A stretch of 64,000 nt of DNA from NCBI GenBank assembly GCA_037903475.1, contig JBAJFG010000002.1, forward strand, positions 3,534,001 to 3,598,000, in the 5' to 3' direction. Origin of the DNA: Ancylostoma caninum (Eukaryota > Nematoda > Chromadorea > Rhabditida > Ancylostomatidae). Below, in pieces: positions 48,561 to 60,604 of the stretch (positions within the stretch are counted from its first letter, which is position 1; each line of letters begins with the position of its first letter). The position numbers and the translations under genes are program-made. The notes below the pieces were generated by a model. It made no database searches. It saw only the letters and a list, made by a program, of their open reading frames with translations, and had not been told where the DNA came from.

Positions 48561-49016
48561 CAGGCAACTATCCTAGAACTGTTGAATAGTAGCAGCTTTC
48601 TATATAAAATATAAATTTAAGAGTACATCAGGGTTTCTTCTTCAGCCCTAGGTTCTGTGCTAGCAGACCCCTCAAGGAAGTGTTCACCCTCCTGTCCCAT
48701 TTAATATTTGAACACACAAGATTGCTAGTCCTGCTTCTACCTTGGATGTTTATTGTAAAAAGACCTTAAATTTCATTCCCGCTTGTCAGGTAATAGTGCT
48801 GCTCCTGAGGTGCACACACGCTCACACGCATTGACACGTTATTCCGTTACTCTGAGGAATGGAGGCCCCATATCATTCGAAAAAAAAAAAACCAAAGTTT
48901 GCATATTGGCAAGAATAATCCTTCGATTTGTTATATGTACAATAGAATCGCCAGAATCTCATCGAAGTGAATGAGGTCATCCTATACGCGTTGCGAGCGG
49001 TCGTACCTCTGTACCC

Positions 49017-49700
49017 ATGCCTGTTAACACCCGTTCAAGTCAATATAAGGCCAAGGCTAACCGCAATTCTTCGCCGATTCCAGTGCCAGTGGTGCAGAAC
49101 TCCTATTCAGGTGAGTCCATGCAAGTTTCGAATCTGCATGACGCTGTTACTCATATAAACATTGTTTCTTCCTTCTTGGAGAACGCGCCAAACGTCCCGC
49201 AACAGGTTTTTGACTCGTTCCGTGCCCTACAGTCTGTGCTTTCTTCCTCTCACAACAGCTGCAAAGACTACTTTCATCAGAGAAGTATGGTCATTCATGG
49301 CATCTCCGAGCTACCGACAAATGCCCGCCTTTCGGAAAGGCAGTCTGAAGCCAGGGTGTCAGAAGTTTTCGATGTCTTGGGCGTCGAAGCCAGACCCTTA
49401 GCTGTATTTAGGATGGGCACGCCGTCGGAGACCGGCCTCGTCTCACGAAGGTAATACTTTCTTCTCGATCTCAGTACTTCGCAGTTCTTGAAAGAGCTAG
49501 GTCATTCAGGCAAACGAGCAATTACAACCATCTTTTTACTCGAGCCAGCCTCACGGAAGCGGAGCGCAAGAAGGAGTATGATCTACGCAAGGAGGCGCGA
49601 GAGGGGAACCAGTCGTCAGGCCATAAGGAGTATGTTGTTTACCGAGGAGGAGTTGTGAAAGTCTCAGGGATTCCTAACTTACGTTCGACCCAGGTAAGGG
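49017..49700 (+). pseudogene. CR1-like LINE B ORF1 (frameshifted)
   Basis: MPVNTRSSQYKAKANRNSSP.. leads to SMVIHGISELP..RLSERQSEARVSEVFDVLGVEARPLAVFRMG, then a frameshift at about 49445 and continuation RARSFRQTSNYNHLFTRASL, TEAERKKEYDLRKEAREGN. The same architecture as ORF1 of element A (..YIRPSLPMEEKERLRALR) shows the two are different members of one clade. The 5' edge of the element is not resolved. Confidence 0.75.
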
Positions 49701-51999
49701 CGCAGCGAGACTGGTAGGATTGCATGGTAAACGCTCCAATCGCTGTTTTCTCCCTAATGCCCGCAGTCTGACTAAAAAAACTTGAAACTATTCGTATCTT
49801 TCTTTGTCACAGTAAGCCTGACCTTGTGTTTGTTACTGAATCATGGTTGTCACCTCGCATTGATTCCTCTGAAATTTGCTCTGGCCTCCCATATACCATC
49901 TTTCGCAGAGAACGACCTAATAAACGTGGGGGTGGGGTGTGCATACTTGCTAAAAGTAGTATTACCTGTGAGGAGGTAGTGGTCCGCGATAATGGGGCTT
50001 CGGACTTACTTCGCATTTCGCTTCACAGTCACACTCCATTTGATGGTTGTCTAGCTATTCTGGTTTACCGGCCTCCCTCCAGCACCACCCAGGACGATCA
50101 AAAGTTAATTGATTCTCTACACCGCCTAGTGTGCCAACCACAGTAACATCCGCTTACTAGGTGACTTCAACCTAGCAGTTGACTGGAAAATGCTTTCATC
50201 TTCATGCTCTAAAGCGAGTAGGTACAATGAACTATTTGACACATTATTTCTCAAACAGTATGCCCCACTACACTGGATCTGATTCTCACAAACGAACCAA
50301 CTGTTCGCAACCTGAAATTAGTACCAACTTTGTGTAGTTCTGATCATGCTGGCTTGTCTTCGACTTACTGATGCCGACAACCAGCCTCCGAGTTGAGTCC
50401 TATCCAGGCTTCTCCCATGGCAATTTTTACGCCATTTCTAGCGCGCTGAGCAGTATTGATTGGTGGCTGATTCTTGACAACTGTTCCTCAATGAATGAGC
50501 TATACAATCGTTTTCTTTCGACTTCGCACACCTTTTTTTCGCATTTCGTTCCCATCAAACAAGGGAATAATTTATGGAATACTTACACATAACTAATGAG
50601 TTTGAAAAACACATCAAAAAATTTCACGCTTTCATGGACAAAAAATTATCTAAATTGAGCCCCCAATCACTGTTTGCTCATATGCTCCCTCTTTTGAAGG
50701 AATATATTGCAGCGCGAACTATACTTGATGATGATGCTGTGAGATATCGGACAGATCAACAAAAAGCTAGCTAGCTTCGCACTTCGCTAATATTCTTCGG
50801 AAAAGTAATGTTAATCAACTTCCCATTTTTTATATTACTGCGCGAAACTGTTGCTCTTCGATCTCGGTGATTTCACCATATGAGGTGGTAAAGCTCCTTA
50901 GAAAGCTCAAGCCATCTACGTCTCGCACCAGCGATGGCGTTCCTCAGATTGTTTTCAAACGCTGCGCTGAGCAGTTAGCCCTTCCAGGGTCCATAATCGT
51001 CAATCTCTCTCTGAGCACTGGTATACTACCTGATGTATGGAACCATGGTATAGTGGTTCCCATTCCGGAAAAGGAAGGTGCATCGCATGTTAATGATTCT
51101 AGGCCTATTTCCATAAACGCGGTTGTCTGCAAAATTGCCGAAAAGTTCGTGACAGAAAAACTTCTAAATTACTGTTTGAGGGAACATATCTTGCCAAAAG
51201 AGCAGTACGGCTTTTTGCAAGGTTCATCAACAACTCTATAGTTGCTTGCTTGCGATCACCATTGGAAAAAGGCGCTCATGCAAAGACAATGTACGGATGT
51301 TCCCTACTTTGATTTATCAAAAGCATTTGATAGATTGGATATCTACAAACTCATTCAGAAGCTGTATGACGTGGGAATCCAGAGAGTCTTACTTGAGTGG
51401 ATTACCTCTTACCTTTCCAATAGGACGTTTTCAGTTCGATTTTGTACCGCCACTTCGGCAACTTACCCGGTAACTAGCGGAGTGCCTCAGGGGTCGTATT
51501 GTCTCCACTTCTATCCACGTTGTATAAGAAGGAGCTCCCACATCTTCTAGCAGTAGATAGCAGAGTCAAAGTTGTTGCCTATGCAGATAATATTAAGGTG
51601 TATGGTTCCTACTCCGAAGTGGACAAGCTTGAAGTGGCAGATGCTCTACAATCCTACCTTGGGAATCTCCTTGCTAGGGCTGCGTGCAATGACATCAAGG
51701 TGAACCTTGCAAAAAGCGTATGCGTAAATATCTCCAAGCTTTGCCAAAATAGCTCTGACGTGGTGTCATATATCCATTCATTTTTTGCTCACCGCTACCC
51801 AGATTGGCTGTGACTCGTGACTTTGGAGTTTTTCTGAACTCTGACCTAACTTCGCGCGACCACATTAATGCTCTGAAACATTAATGTGAAAAATGTACCT
51901 TCTTTTTCGTCACGTTCGGCATACGGATAAAAACATGTACATCAAGCTATACAAATCATACATTCTGCCACAGCTGGAGTATGCAAGCCAAGTATGGAC
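49700..51999 (+). pseudogene. CR1-like LINE B ORF2, part before the insertion
   Basis: Endonuclease: LETIRIFLCHSKPDLVFVTE, PNKRGGGVCILAKSSI, YRPPSSTTQDDQ, LLGDFNLAVDW, CSSDHAGLS. Reverse transcriptase: SRTSDGVPQIVFK, DSRPISINAVVCKIAEK, QYGFLQGSS, VPYFDLSKAFDRLD, TSGVPQGS.LSPLLSTLYK, VVAYADNIKVYGS. The catalytic box reads YADN, so the second metal-binding Asp is lost. Several frameshifts and stops. Coding is broken after LPQLEYASQVWT by the element at 52000-54657. Confidence 0.82.
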
Positions 52000-52384
52000 T
52001 ATACTTGGGAATATTCGATGATTTTTCAATTACTAGCGCCCCTTCGGGACGCTAGAAAGTGGGGTGGGGCAGCCACTTGAGGTATGTGCAAAAGCTCCAC
52101 ACGTGTGAAATGCTTAGAAAATCAGCAAAATAGAAAACTAATCATTAGCTGAACTCAAATACGAAATTTTCCCTATGAGTTGCATATACTCTACGGGTCT
52201 GGCCGCCTCGCCAACGGGCTTCGAGTCTTCTCGCCATCCTAGCCTTGCCTGCAAACTCCTAATCACGCATTTACATGTAACGCTGATTTCCGATACAATG
52301 ATACTACCTAGTCTTTTTGTCACATGAACAGCCAACAGAGAGGAAAAAGCGGTGGTCTGCTGAGACACGAATGAGCGCGTAGTG

Positions 52385-52878
52385 TGCCCCTACTCCACCG
52401 GCAGACGTGCATCTTGGCGTTTTCCCCACTATTGGGCCACGGCGGTCCCATTCTCCATCACTACACCCGTATCCTGCTGCTTATCCCATTATTGGGCCAG
52501 TTCAGACCCATCCTCCATTTGTGGATCTGTATCCTCGCGTTATTCCCACTACTGGGCCAGCGCAGACCCGATCCATCGGTGGGACTCGTATCCCGGCGCT
52601 TTCCCCACTAATCGGTCCCTTGCGGGCCCAGTCTCCATCCGTGGACCCGTATTTTGCCGCTTTCTCCAGTATTGTGCCAGACCAGACCCAATCCCCATCC
52701 GTGGACTCGTCGCCTGGCATTTCCCCGCTAATGGGCTCCTGCAGACCCAATCTTCATCGATGGACCCGTATCCTGGCGTTTCCCCCACTCCTGGGCCACT
52801 GCGAATTCTTTCTCCATCGATGGACCCGTATCTTGCCGTCTTCATACTATTGGACCATGGCGGACTCTTTCTCGATCG
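52385..52878. repeat. Minisatellite, ~60 bp unit, about 8 copies
   Basis: Diverged units with the core TCCATC.GTGGACCCGTATCC, ..GGCGTT.TCCCCACTA.TGGGCCA... All three + frames and two - frames are open because the unit is close to a multiple of three. The 198- and 201-codon frames are therefore artefacts. Confidence 0.85.
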
Positions 52879-52886
52879 GTGGACAC

Positions 52887-53170
52887 CAGTGGCGGACGCA
52901 GAAAGTGGGCGGGAGGGGGGAGGGACGTGGGAAAGAAAGTGCGGTCTCCACCGTTTTGGGGATCCAGACGGAGAATAAAACTAATAAAAATATTAATTAT
53001 AATAATAAATAATTAATAAAAATTATATTAGAAATAATATTAAAAATAAACAAGTAAAAGCAAACTAATACAAGATTTTTGTTTGTATTATAAAGTAATT
53101 TCGAAAATTTGGCGACCCATTCTAGGGGGAGGGCGCCCCCCTCCCGCCCCCCCCCCTGCGTCCGCCACTG
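52887..53170. mobile_element. hAT-like MITE, complete copy 1 (284 bp)
   Basis: Terminal inverted repeats CAGTGGCGGACGCAG / CTGCGTCCGCCACTG with an 8 bp target duplication GTGGACAC (52879-52886, 53171-53178). AT-rich centre, G-rich subterminal tracts, no ORF. CAGTGGCGG.. ends and 8 bp duplications fit the hAT superfamily. It inserted in the end of the minisatellite inside the larger element. Confidence 0.9.
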
Positions 53171-54657
53171 GTGGACACCTATCATGATGTTTTTCTGGAC
53201 TACGGGGCCCCGGCTCATCTGTCCGTCATCACTTCAGCCGCATTCTTTGCAAATCTCGAAAGTGATGGAACAAAGCTAGGAAATATTTAGAAAGTTTGAT
53301 CAACTGCACAAGTTGCACAAATGGTTTCAGAGAATGTCACAACAGCTTATGGTGACGCGTTCTTCATCCTGTATATTTGATTGTATTTTTTAAAAACAGA
53401 CGGATCCTCAGTCTGCATAATCCCCAAAGGACCTCAAAGAGAGGTGCGCAAGGATCATATCCCAAGTGAGGACACCGAGTGAATCCTTCGATACATCCAT
53501 GCACACTTCTTCTCGAAGCGGTTATCGTCCACTGTTCCAAAGCTGAGTGAAATCAACAACAAAGCTCCGCCGAGGGGCGACTCTGCTCCGTACATTGCTG
53601 CTATGCATCGTCAAATCGTTGTAAACATTGTCTCGCCTGGAGGGCTCGAGACTGCTAGACGGTGGTCCCGCCGCGAAATCCCGAATGCACCCGACTTCCA
53701 CTACGTCTATGAACCTATGACGAAACATCGGCCGAATGCCCCATCAGCTTCGCATCCTCGCGAGGCACAGTCTATAACTGAGTCTCACGGACGCGCATGC
53801 AATCACGTGCTAGTCCCCCTACGTCTGCGCTCTAGAAAATTTTGTTGCACTACCATGATTTATATAAGAGGATTCGAACTTTCGAATTATTCGAATATTG
53901 CCCAATTTCAATCATTCGAAATATGAATAATTCGAATATCGCAGTTTTCGCAATATGCGAATGAACGAATTATTCGAATATCAAGTATTTTTGGCGGCCC
54001 GAATGAATGAATAGTTCGAATAGAGGGATATTCCGGGAGACCGAATGAATGAATATATTCGATTCGAACATTCGGTTTTTTTTTTTCAAATTTTATTGGC
54101 ATAGCATTTAACAAATAACCATCACGAGAGTATTAAATTCTCACATTTTCCTTATATTTGCCCACACATAGAAATCTCAGGAGATCTGACTATATAATAT
54201 ATATGCCTAAAATAATTTCCATTTCGTCTGTCCTTTGATTTCTCAAAAGTCTTCTTCCACTTCCTCTCCAGAGAACCTCCATAACTTGCTCTGGTAAAGG
54301 TCAGCCTTGAGGCATATCACGTTATGATTGGCCATTTGCCTGAGATGGATGGTACTGCAACGCACCTTCAAGGCATGACCTCGTTATACGATGCTGCACG
54401 CTCTCCTTCCTCGACATCATAATAAATCAAAGTTCGAATAACACCGTTTCTCTCAGTCGAATGAACGAATTATTCGAATAACCTATGTTTTGAGAGACCC
54501 GAATGAATGAATTGTTCGAATAATTCACATTTCAAGATTGTCGAATGAATGAATTGTTCGAATTTGCTCTCTTCTCGAAAAACCGAATAAATGAATTATT
54601 CGAATATTCGAATATTCGAACATTTCCTCGAATATATTCGATTCGGTCACAAGTATA

Positions 54658-55130
54658 GTATGGACCTTTCTCCGTGAAGAAATTAGAATTGTGGAAAACG
54701 TACAGATGACATTTAATCGTATCCTTTTTTATAGACTTTTCTCGAACCCGAATTATCCCCGAGATCTTCCATCTTATAAGTCGAGACTGCAGCAGTTAAA
54801 CCTACATAGCCTGTTTTATCGACGCGTTTTTGCTGACATCGTACTTGCATTTCGGATACTACGACCTGAAACAAAACTGAAACTAAGTGAGTTCTGGTTA
54901 TGAAAGCCATGCTCTGGTCGCAGGCGTGCGTTTTATTTTCATTATCCTGCTCTATCACTGTCTAGATCCAGAAACATGGTCTTTGAGAAGTCCTTTTTCG
55001 TGAGAACTTCTGAATGGCTACAGAAACTTCCAGACTCTCTGTTATGCTCGCCAGATAGTTTTAGCTTCAAATAGAAACTGAGACAATATGACCTGCTAGC
55101 GCTGCTTGACATTGATGACCTAGGTGACTC
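54658..55130 (+). pseudogene. CR1-like LINE B ORF2, part after the insertion
   Basis: Resumes in frame with TFLREEIRIVENVQMTFNRI, then NPNYPRDLPSYKSRLQQLNL, RRVFADIVLAFRILRPETKL and SEFWL. A TGA interrupts, the frame continues KPCSGRRRAFYFHYPALSLS.. to a second TAG, then KLRQYDLLALLDIDDLGDS. This is the usual CR1 C-terminus; about 0.5-0.7 kb of 3' UTR probably follows. Confidence 0.8.
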
Positions 55131-55830
55131 ATAACACTGTTAAAGAATGTTTTTTTTTTCAAATTTTCCCTCACCTGTTTTCCTTTTTCAGTTGTCCGGC
55201 TCGGTAGCTCCAATACTGTCGCACTCACACCTCGTTTCTAGACTCTTCATGGATGTACCGCTTTTTGGACTCTCACGAACCCAACGTCGATCCCATGCGG
55301 CTTACTTCACTGTGTTTTTCTGATTTCATTTCATCTTACTTTATAAATTAGCTGGTTGTTAGGTCCTGCGCCAATTCTGAGTTTTCTTCTCATCAGTTAT
55401 GTGTGAAAATATGGTGAGAAACGCCTTGTAAATATCCATCCCTTCTGTCGAACAAAAGTGATTCCCTGACTTCTTCTTCCGTACCTTCCTCACGAGGTGC
55501 TGCTCACAATATTTTCGCTGGGGCAAAAATCAGCTAACCTTTGGCACCGGGTTCGCTGATCACTAATTCAGAGGATGGGCGGAATCAGCGCCTTTTCTGG
55601 TTTGAACGGAAGCCTAGAACTGGTCTCTGAAGATTATAGATGTTTATAGGCTGACAGCATTGGTAGTACAGTCATGATTCTGTGAATCTCGTGAATTGAC
55701 GCATTTTGGCTTCTTGTTCTGCTACACTTTTAGTTATAGGCATTTATTTGACCGTTTGCGCTCTTTGTTTCGTTTTGTCTATGGCGCGCCTTTCTTCTGG
55801 CTTATATCATGACTTATAATAACGGGCTTA

Positions 55831-55839
55831 TTCTGTATG

Positions 55840-55928
<89 letters not shown>

Positions 55929-55945
55929 CTGTGCGTGTGTCTGTG
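55831..55945. repeat. (GT)n microsatellite
   Basis: Uninterrupted GTGT run of about 75 bp with interrupted margins. Val/Cys and Thr/His frames over it are artefacts. Confidence 0.95.
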
Positions 55946-56034
55946 TGTCACGAAGTTCGTTCATCCTGTTTCGAAGAGAGAATAGGGCGGTTATCCTATT
56001 ACAATCATACCTCGAGGTTGCTAGCAGACTCCCT

Positions 56035-56395
56035 GCGAGTCCACCTCTGTGATAAGGATGCGCCGGCGCCCAGAAGTGGGGGAGACGAGTCCATCGCCGT
56101 AGATAAGGGTGCGCCGGCACCCAGAAGTGGGGGAGACGGGTTCACCGCTGTGATAAGGGTGCGCAGGCGCCGAGAAGTAGGGAGGCGGGTCCACCTCTGT
56201 GATAAAGGTGCGCCGGCGCCGAGAAGTGGGGATACGGGTCCACTGCTGTGATAATGGTGCGCCGGCGCCCTCAAGTGGGGAAGGCGGGTCCAAAGCGGTG
56301 ATAAGGGTGCGCGGCGGTCTAAAAGTGAGGAGACACGTGCAGTCGGGTCCAACTGCGTGATAAGCTTGCGCCGGTGTTCACTACTGAGGAAATAA
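56035..56395. repeat. Minisatellite, ~59 bp unit, about 6 copies
   Basis: Unit core GTCCACCTCTGTGATAAGGG then TGCGCCGGCGCC.AGAAGTGGG(G)AGACGG. The unit length and openness in several frames explain the long ORFs on both strands here. Sequence unlike the 52.4 kb minisatellite. Confidence 0.9.
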
Positions 56396-57914
56396 CATGA
56401 GTTGGGTCTATCTTTGCTCGGTCGGTTCGCTGGCGCTTAACATCGGTCGCAGAACCTAAATGTCAGAGATAAGCAGTTGATAGCGTGCAATCGCGATTCC
56501 TTCCACCTCACTTCCCCTTCCGCGTTCTTCTTCTCTCATTTGCTCACGAACCCACCCCACCGCACCCTCCTCTTTTATATGTTCAAACTGGCTCTTATCA
56601 TTTTACCAGTTATAACAAACACGGAATGGTAAACCATTTGGGGTAGTCATTCCAGTTTGAATCGGTTATATATAGTTACAAATAGCTACTTCAGGTGAGT
56701 GAAAGATAAAATTGCGCTGAGAAACGCAGATAATCCTTTATGATCAGTCCAGTTCTGCATCAGGGAAAGCAATGCAGAGGATGTGGAACGCATTATAGCA
56801 AAAATGTGATATGGCTGTGAGCCTACTAAATGAAAAAGGGATAAAGTCATGCGAGCGAAGCGAACATCAGGAAAAGTCTGGAAGTCCGGCGTCAGCGTCA
56901 GCGTCGCAGCCGGACAACCAAACTGGTTGATAAAAAAATAAATAAGTAAATAAATAAATAAATAAATAAGTCAAAGCTCCGGGGTTCATCTGGGATGATA
57001 AGTCGAATTTTGACCAGCAATGAGGTGAAATAAAGAACAAGGCCCTGTTCCAAGTGCTAAATCTCCTCGCAGGATTCTCACCAAGAAAATCCAGCTGTCA
57101 TTCTTGAGGCTTACAAGACTCCTATGAAAAGTACCCCCACTAGGATTGCGGAATGCCACCTTCAGTCTCTCCTCACTTGCTTGCAAACGCTTAAAAATAA
57201 CATTTTAACCACATTTTGATTTTCAAAACTCTCAATGTTATTGCTAAAGTTGTATGCCTTTTCACACTTTAGGGAGATTTGTTAGTGTCAGTTACGCACG
57301 GCCATAATTGAACAGCAAGAGTCAATTACGAGCCTGCGGCTGCCTCTTTGCCGCGGACAACTCGTCCTATGTAAGTGCACAAAAACATGTGGTGAGTGTT
57401 GTATTGCAATAATGTGATGCGCATGCGCACCTATAAAGGTGTTTAGCACATTCGCGACAATGTGCTCAACCGGCTGACATGCATGGTGCAACGCGTAGGA
57501 CCGCGTGCTCAATCACGTGAGCAAGCTCTTTTCAGAGTTATATTTTTATGAAGCTGTCACAATTAGCGAACTCCTATGTGGTGGTTTACTAACAAATATT
57601 CAGGCGCTCTCACACGCAACAAGCAGAGCAGATCTTTCCTCAAACTTTAAATACGTGGTTGAAACGTACAAAAGAAAGAATGTCACTTATATTTATTTAT
57701 TTATTTTATCCACGTAAAGTGCGCCAAGTGGACACAAAATTGTAAGTAATAGCAACACACAAATTGGCAAAAAAAGGAACGAATAGACATTTGCGACAAA
57801 AAAAACAGAAAGGCACTAAGAAGGTCAATTCATGATAATCTCTCCAAAAATCTTTGTCTCTTTAATTCTTACAAAAGAAAAAAATCTGAATACAGGCATA
57901 TAATATGTATGTAT
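56396..57914. other. No supported gene; possible SINE-like tail
   Basis: GTCCGGCGTCAGCGTCAGCG..GCAGCCGGACAACC followed by a (TAAA)n run at about 56930-56972 looks like the 3' end of a short retroposon. The rest shows nothing recognisable; a second TTTA-rich run is at about 57690-57708. Confidence 0.4.
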
Positions 57915-58168
57915 CAGTGGCGGATACGGGGGTGGGGGGAGGCGCACCCCAAATTTTTGAAATTACTTTACAATACATATAAAAATCATGTATTAGTTTA
58001 TTTTCATTAGTTTATTTTATTATTGTTTTAATATAACTTTTATTAATTGTGTATTATTATAATTAAGGTTTTTGTTAATTTTATTTTCCGTCTGGGTCCC
58101 CAGAACGGCGGAGGCCCCAACTTCTTTCCCACGCCCCCCCTCCCGCCCACTTCCTGCGTCCGCCACTG
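57915..58168. mobile_element. hAT-like MITE, complete copy 2 (254 bp)
   Basis: CAGTGGCGGATACGG at the left, CTGCGTCCGCCACTG at the right, with an 8 bp duplication GTATGTAT / GTATGCAT (57907-57914, 58169-58176; one change). Same AT-rich centre and G-rich subterminal tracts as copy 1. Confidence 0.88.
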
Positions 58169-58976
58169 GTATGCATTAAATGTGTTCATTCCAGAAATAT
58201 GAAAACATAAGTTTAACTTGTTGGCACGGATAAGATCAGCCTGGGCAACGCAACTAACGTTATTCTGGGGCGGGCCAAGTAGAAATAAATAGGCGGATTT
58301 TTTTTGGAGGGGGGGGGGGGGTCGAGCACATATGAGGACAAGCATTTTCAAATACTACTGACGACCACAAAAGAGAAAACCAGCGGTTTCAGATTTGAGC
58401 AAACTCGGAGTACTGGGTTACTTTTGGGACAGCGTTTCTAATAACATGAACGCTTCAAGACTTTGGCTTCACCGAAATAGGACACGATATCCATAAGGGA
58501 CAACTGCTGAATACCCTTCACATTTTCATCATATGAAGTGCTGAGTGGCACTCACACCTGGCAACGATTGTCTTCATCGGTGCTGACATAAAATAAGACG
58601 TGGATTCACAAGGAAAGTCAGAAAAAAAAAACCGTGGGTTTACAAGGATAGTCAGTCCATCACTGCCTACAAAAAGTTTTCTATAGAAAGTTCGGAAGGA
58701 TGTGGGATTATTCAAAGATGGAGGAGACTTCTGGTGGCTTAGAACAGAAATGTGAACCTCTCATCACTTTCAGACTTTTGAAAAAAAAAACGTTCAAGTC
58801 GAAAAACTTAAAGATGCACCAGGAATTTTGGCGATAACAGAAACATAATCAGAAAAAGTCTCTTCACAACTTTATTCGAAACCGTATCGACAACAATAAG
58901 ATCTTCAGCATAGTAGATAGAAATCAGTATAGACAGATCTGTACAGCTTTTAAACCATGAGCATACAATACCCAAC

Positions 58977-59904
58977 TTGTTGGAGAAACAATGTGATTTT
59001 TATCAAAACATATTTCGGAGTAACAATAGGAACACCTGTATATCTGCGAACTTTAAAAAAAAAAGAGCTCAGTTGAGAAAAAAGTCCAGCGAAATAAAAA
59101 TGAGCAGGAATACTGAAGGAGATCGTAACCGGAGTAACGCAAATCACTTCAAGCGAAAAAATGGAGATCTGCAGAGAATAGTTTGTCTGTCAGCTTTTCC
59201 CTGTGGTGTCAATGAGCAGCAGTGTCGTAGAAGTCTTTTCTCGTCACAAGAACGAATTGTGCAAAGAAAAGTGAATCCAGCGGAGCATCAGTCTCGAGAT
59301 GAAGCGGCATTGTGTTGCTTGAAATATGACCTGCAATGGACAAATCTGCGTGTGATGCTGCGTTACAGAATTACAAGCTCTATTGATGTCTTTTTCAAAA
59401 GTATTGCGACTGCAGGGAGACACGCAAGATAGATCACCTCTGAAAGCATGCAGTCTTCTGCCTGTCGAATGTGCAAATAGCGCAGTGGAGGATCCCGAAA
59501 AGCCGGCCATAAAGACGGTCTCTCCCCAACTGCTGTTTGAGCCTCGTTGGCGGTGTATACACAACTCTGATGGGACCTTGGAAGTCGTCTTGGCACTAGC
59601 TTACCTTGCAGCATTGCTAATTTCATTCGAAGTGAATGCGAAACAGAAGGCACTTCAGGAGCGCGGTCCTTTTGGCGCTTACTACCTTGTTCCAGTTAGC
59701 AATGCCGGAGACGACCTTATCCTACTCTATAATATTAGCCCACGGTTAAGATGCTTCAACTGCAAGCACATTTGGAGTCCAAGTGAACAGTATCCAGACA
59801 AAACAGGCCAAGACAACCCCCACCTCCTTGATCTCTCTACTTCTAATAACGTTTTCAGGATCATATTCCTCCATAAAACATCATTCGCACTACATCAAAG
59901 CTGA
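58977..59904 (+). other. Two overlapping long + frames, unassigned
   Basis: 151- and 173-codon frames in different phases (58977-59432, 59383-59904), plus open frames on the opposite strand. No recognised domain and no good splice chain. Higher GC than the flanks; could be a decayed gene or a dispersed repeat. Confidence 0.3.
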
Positions 59905-60466
59905 CAAAATAGGCACGCGCAGTTCAAAACAAAAGAGGATCATATGGGACAGCTAAACTCTTCAAGACGCAGTACTTGCCTGAGAGTTCGGAAGAACAGT
60001 GTATGTGGAAGCCCCGAAAGGCCACTAAAGGGTGAAGAATATCGTTAGAGGGTGTTGCGGCAAGACCGAGCGGTTAGCTGCTGCAGCTGAACCACTCGTA
60101 CAGCCTGCCAAAATAGGTTTTTCTTTCACAGTCTTTGACGCCCCCACCCCACCCTTTGGCAGATTCTCTTCTATGGATACAAGTAAAGACTAGAAGAGAA
60201 CGGGTTGAAAAGTGTTTTGAGGCCGCACAGGAATTTTTCAGAAAAGCTTTGATAACAGCGAGTCGAATGACTACTTCACAGTTCTAAAAAGAAGAATGTG
60301 TCAAAAATATTTACTGGAGGAGAAACTGTGAAACGTTCTGGGAAAACAGAAAGGGTCACCAAAGAATTGAATTTACTTCATTTCATTCAGCCGGGAAAGG
60401 AAATTCTGTCCCCAGTAATTTGACGGAAAAAAATTAATGAAGCAGATTTGCAGGAAATCATTGTCA

Positions 60467-60503
60467 TCCGCGAAGCGCGGCGAAGCTGAGCTTCGCGTGG
60501 ATA
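60467..60503. repeat. Short hairpin
   Basis: CCGCGAAGC and GCTTCGCGTGG form a GC-rich stem around GCGGCGAAGCTGA. Confidence 0.55.
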
Positions 60504-60541
60504 ACAGTGATTTTCTTAGAGTGTAGGTATTCTAGAGGTAA

Positions 60542-60604
60542 CGTGGCGCACGGGTCCGAGGCAGAGCGCCGACAAGCGGCTCTATGGCTCGGGTTTTTTT
60601 TTTC
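60542..60604 (+). mobile_element. Tiny tRNA-like retroposon with 24 bp target duplications
   Basis: A 63 bp insert starts CGTGGCGCACGGGTCCGAGG (an A-box-like head) and ends GGCTCGGG + T10 + C. It is flanked by 24 bp direct repeats at 60518-60541 and 60605-60628 (AGAGTGTAGGTATTCTAGAG + GTAA, one mismatch). Long direct repeats and a tRNA-like head fit LINE-mediated integration of a short Pol III-type RNA. No canonical B box remains. Confidence 0.65.

Larger units (their letters stand above)
52000..54657. mobile_element. DNA element of the TATACTT/TTCGAATA family, copy 2 (2658 bp), inserted in LINE B
   Basis: Left end TATACTTGGGAATATTCGAT and right end (reverse complement) TATACTTGTGACCGAATCGA. 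A perfect 8 bp duplication GTATGGAC lies at 51992-51999 and 54658-54665. Excising the element and one duplication rejoins LINE B in frame (..SQVW|TFLREEIRIVENVQ..). The right 790 bp carries TTCGAATA arrays (53866-54085, 54430-54650). Cargo: 60 bp minisatellite, hAT-like MITE, and unclassified sequence at 53220-53860 and 54090-54430. The interior differs from copy 1, though the ends agree. No transposase found. Confidence 0.88.

Noticed and set aside
52407..53012. 198- and 201-codon ORFs
   Set aside because: They run through the 60 bp minisatellite and into the hAT-like MITE.
55779..56352. ORFs of 71-136 codons on both strands
   Set aside because: Generated by the (GT)n array and the 59 bp minisatellite.
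60055..60110. tRNA A-box-like GACCGAGCGGTTAGC
   Set aside because: No cloverleaf, no B box and no poly-T terminator at a suitable distance; not called as a tRNA.
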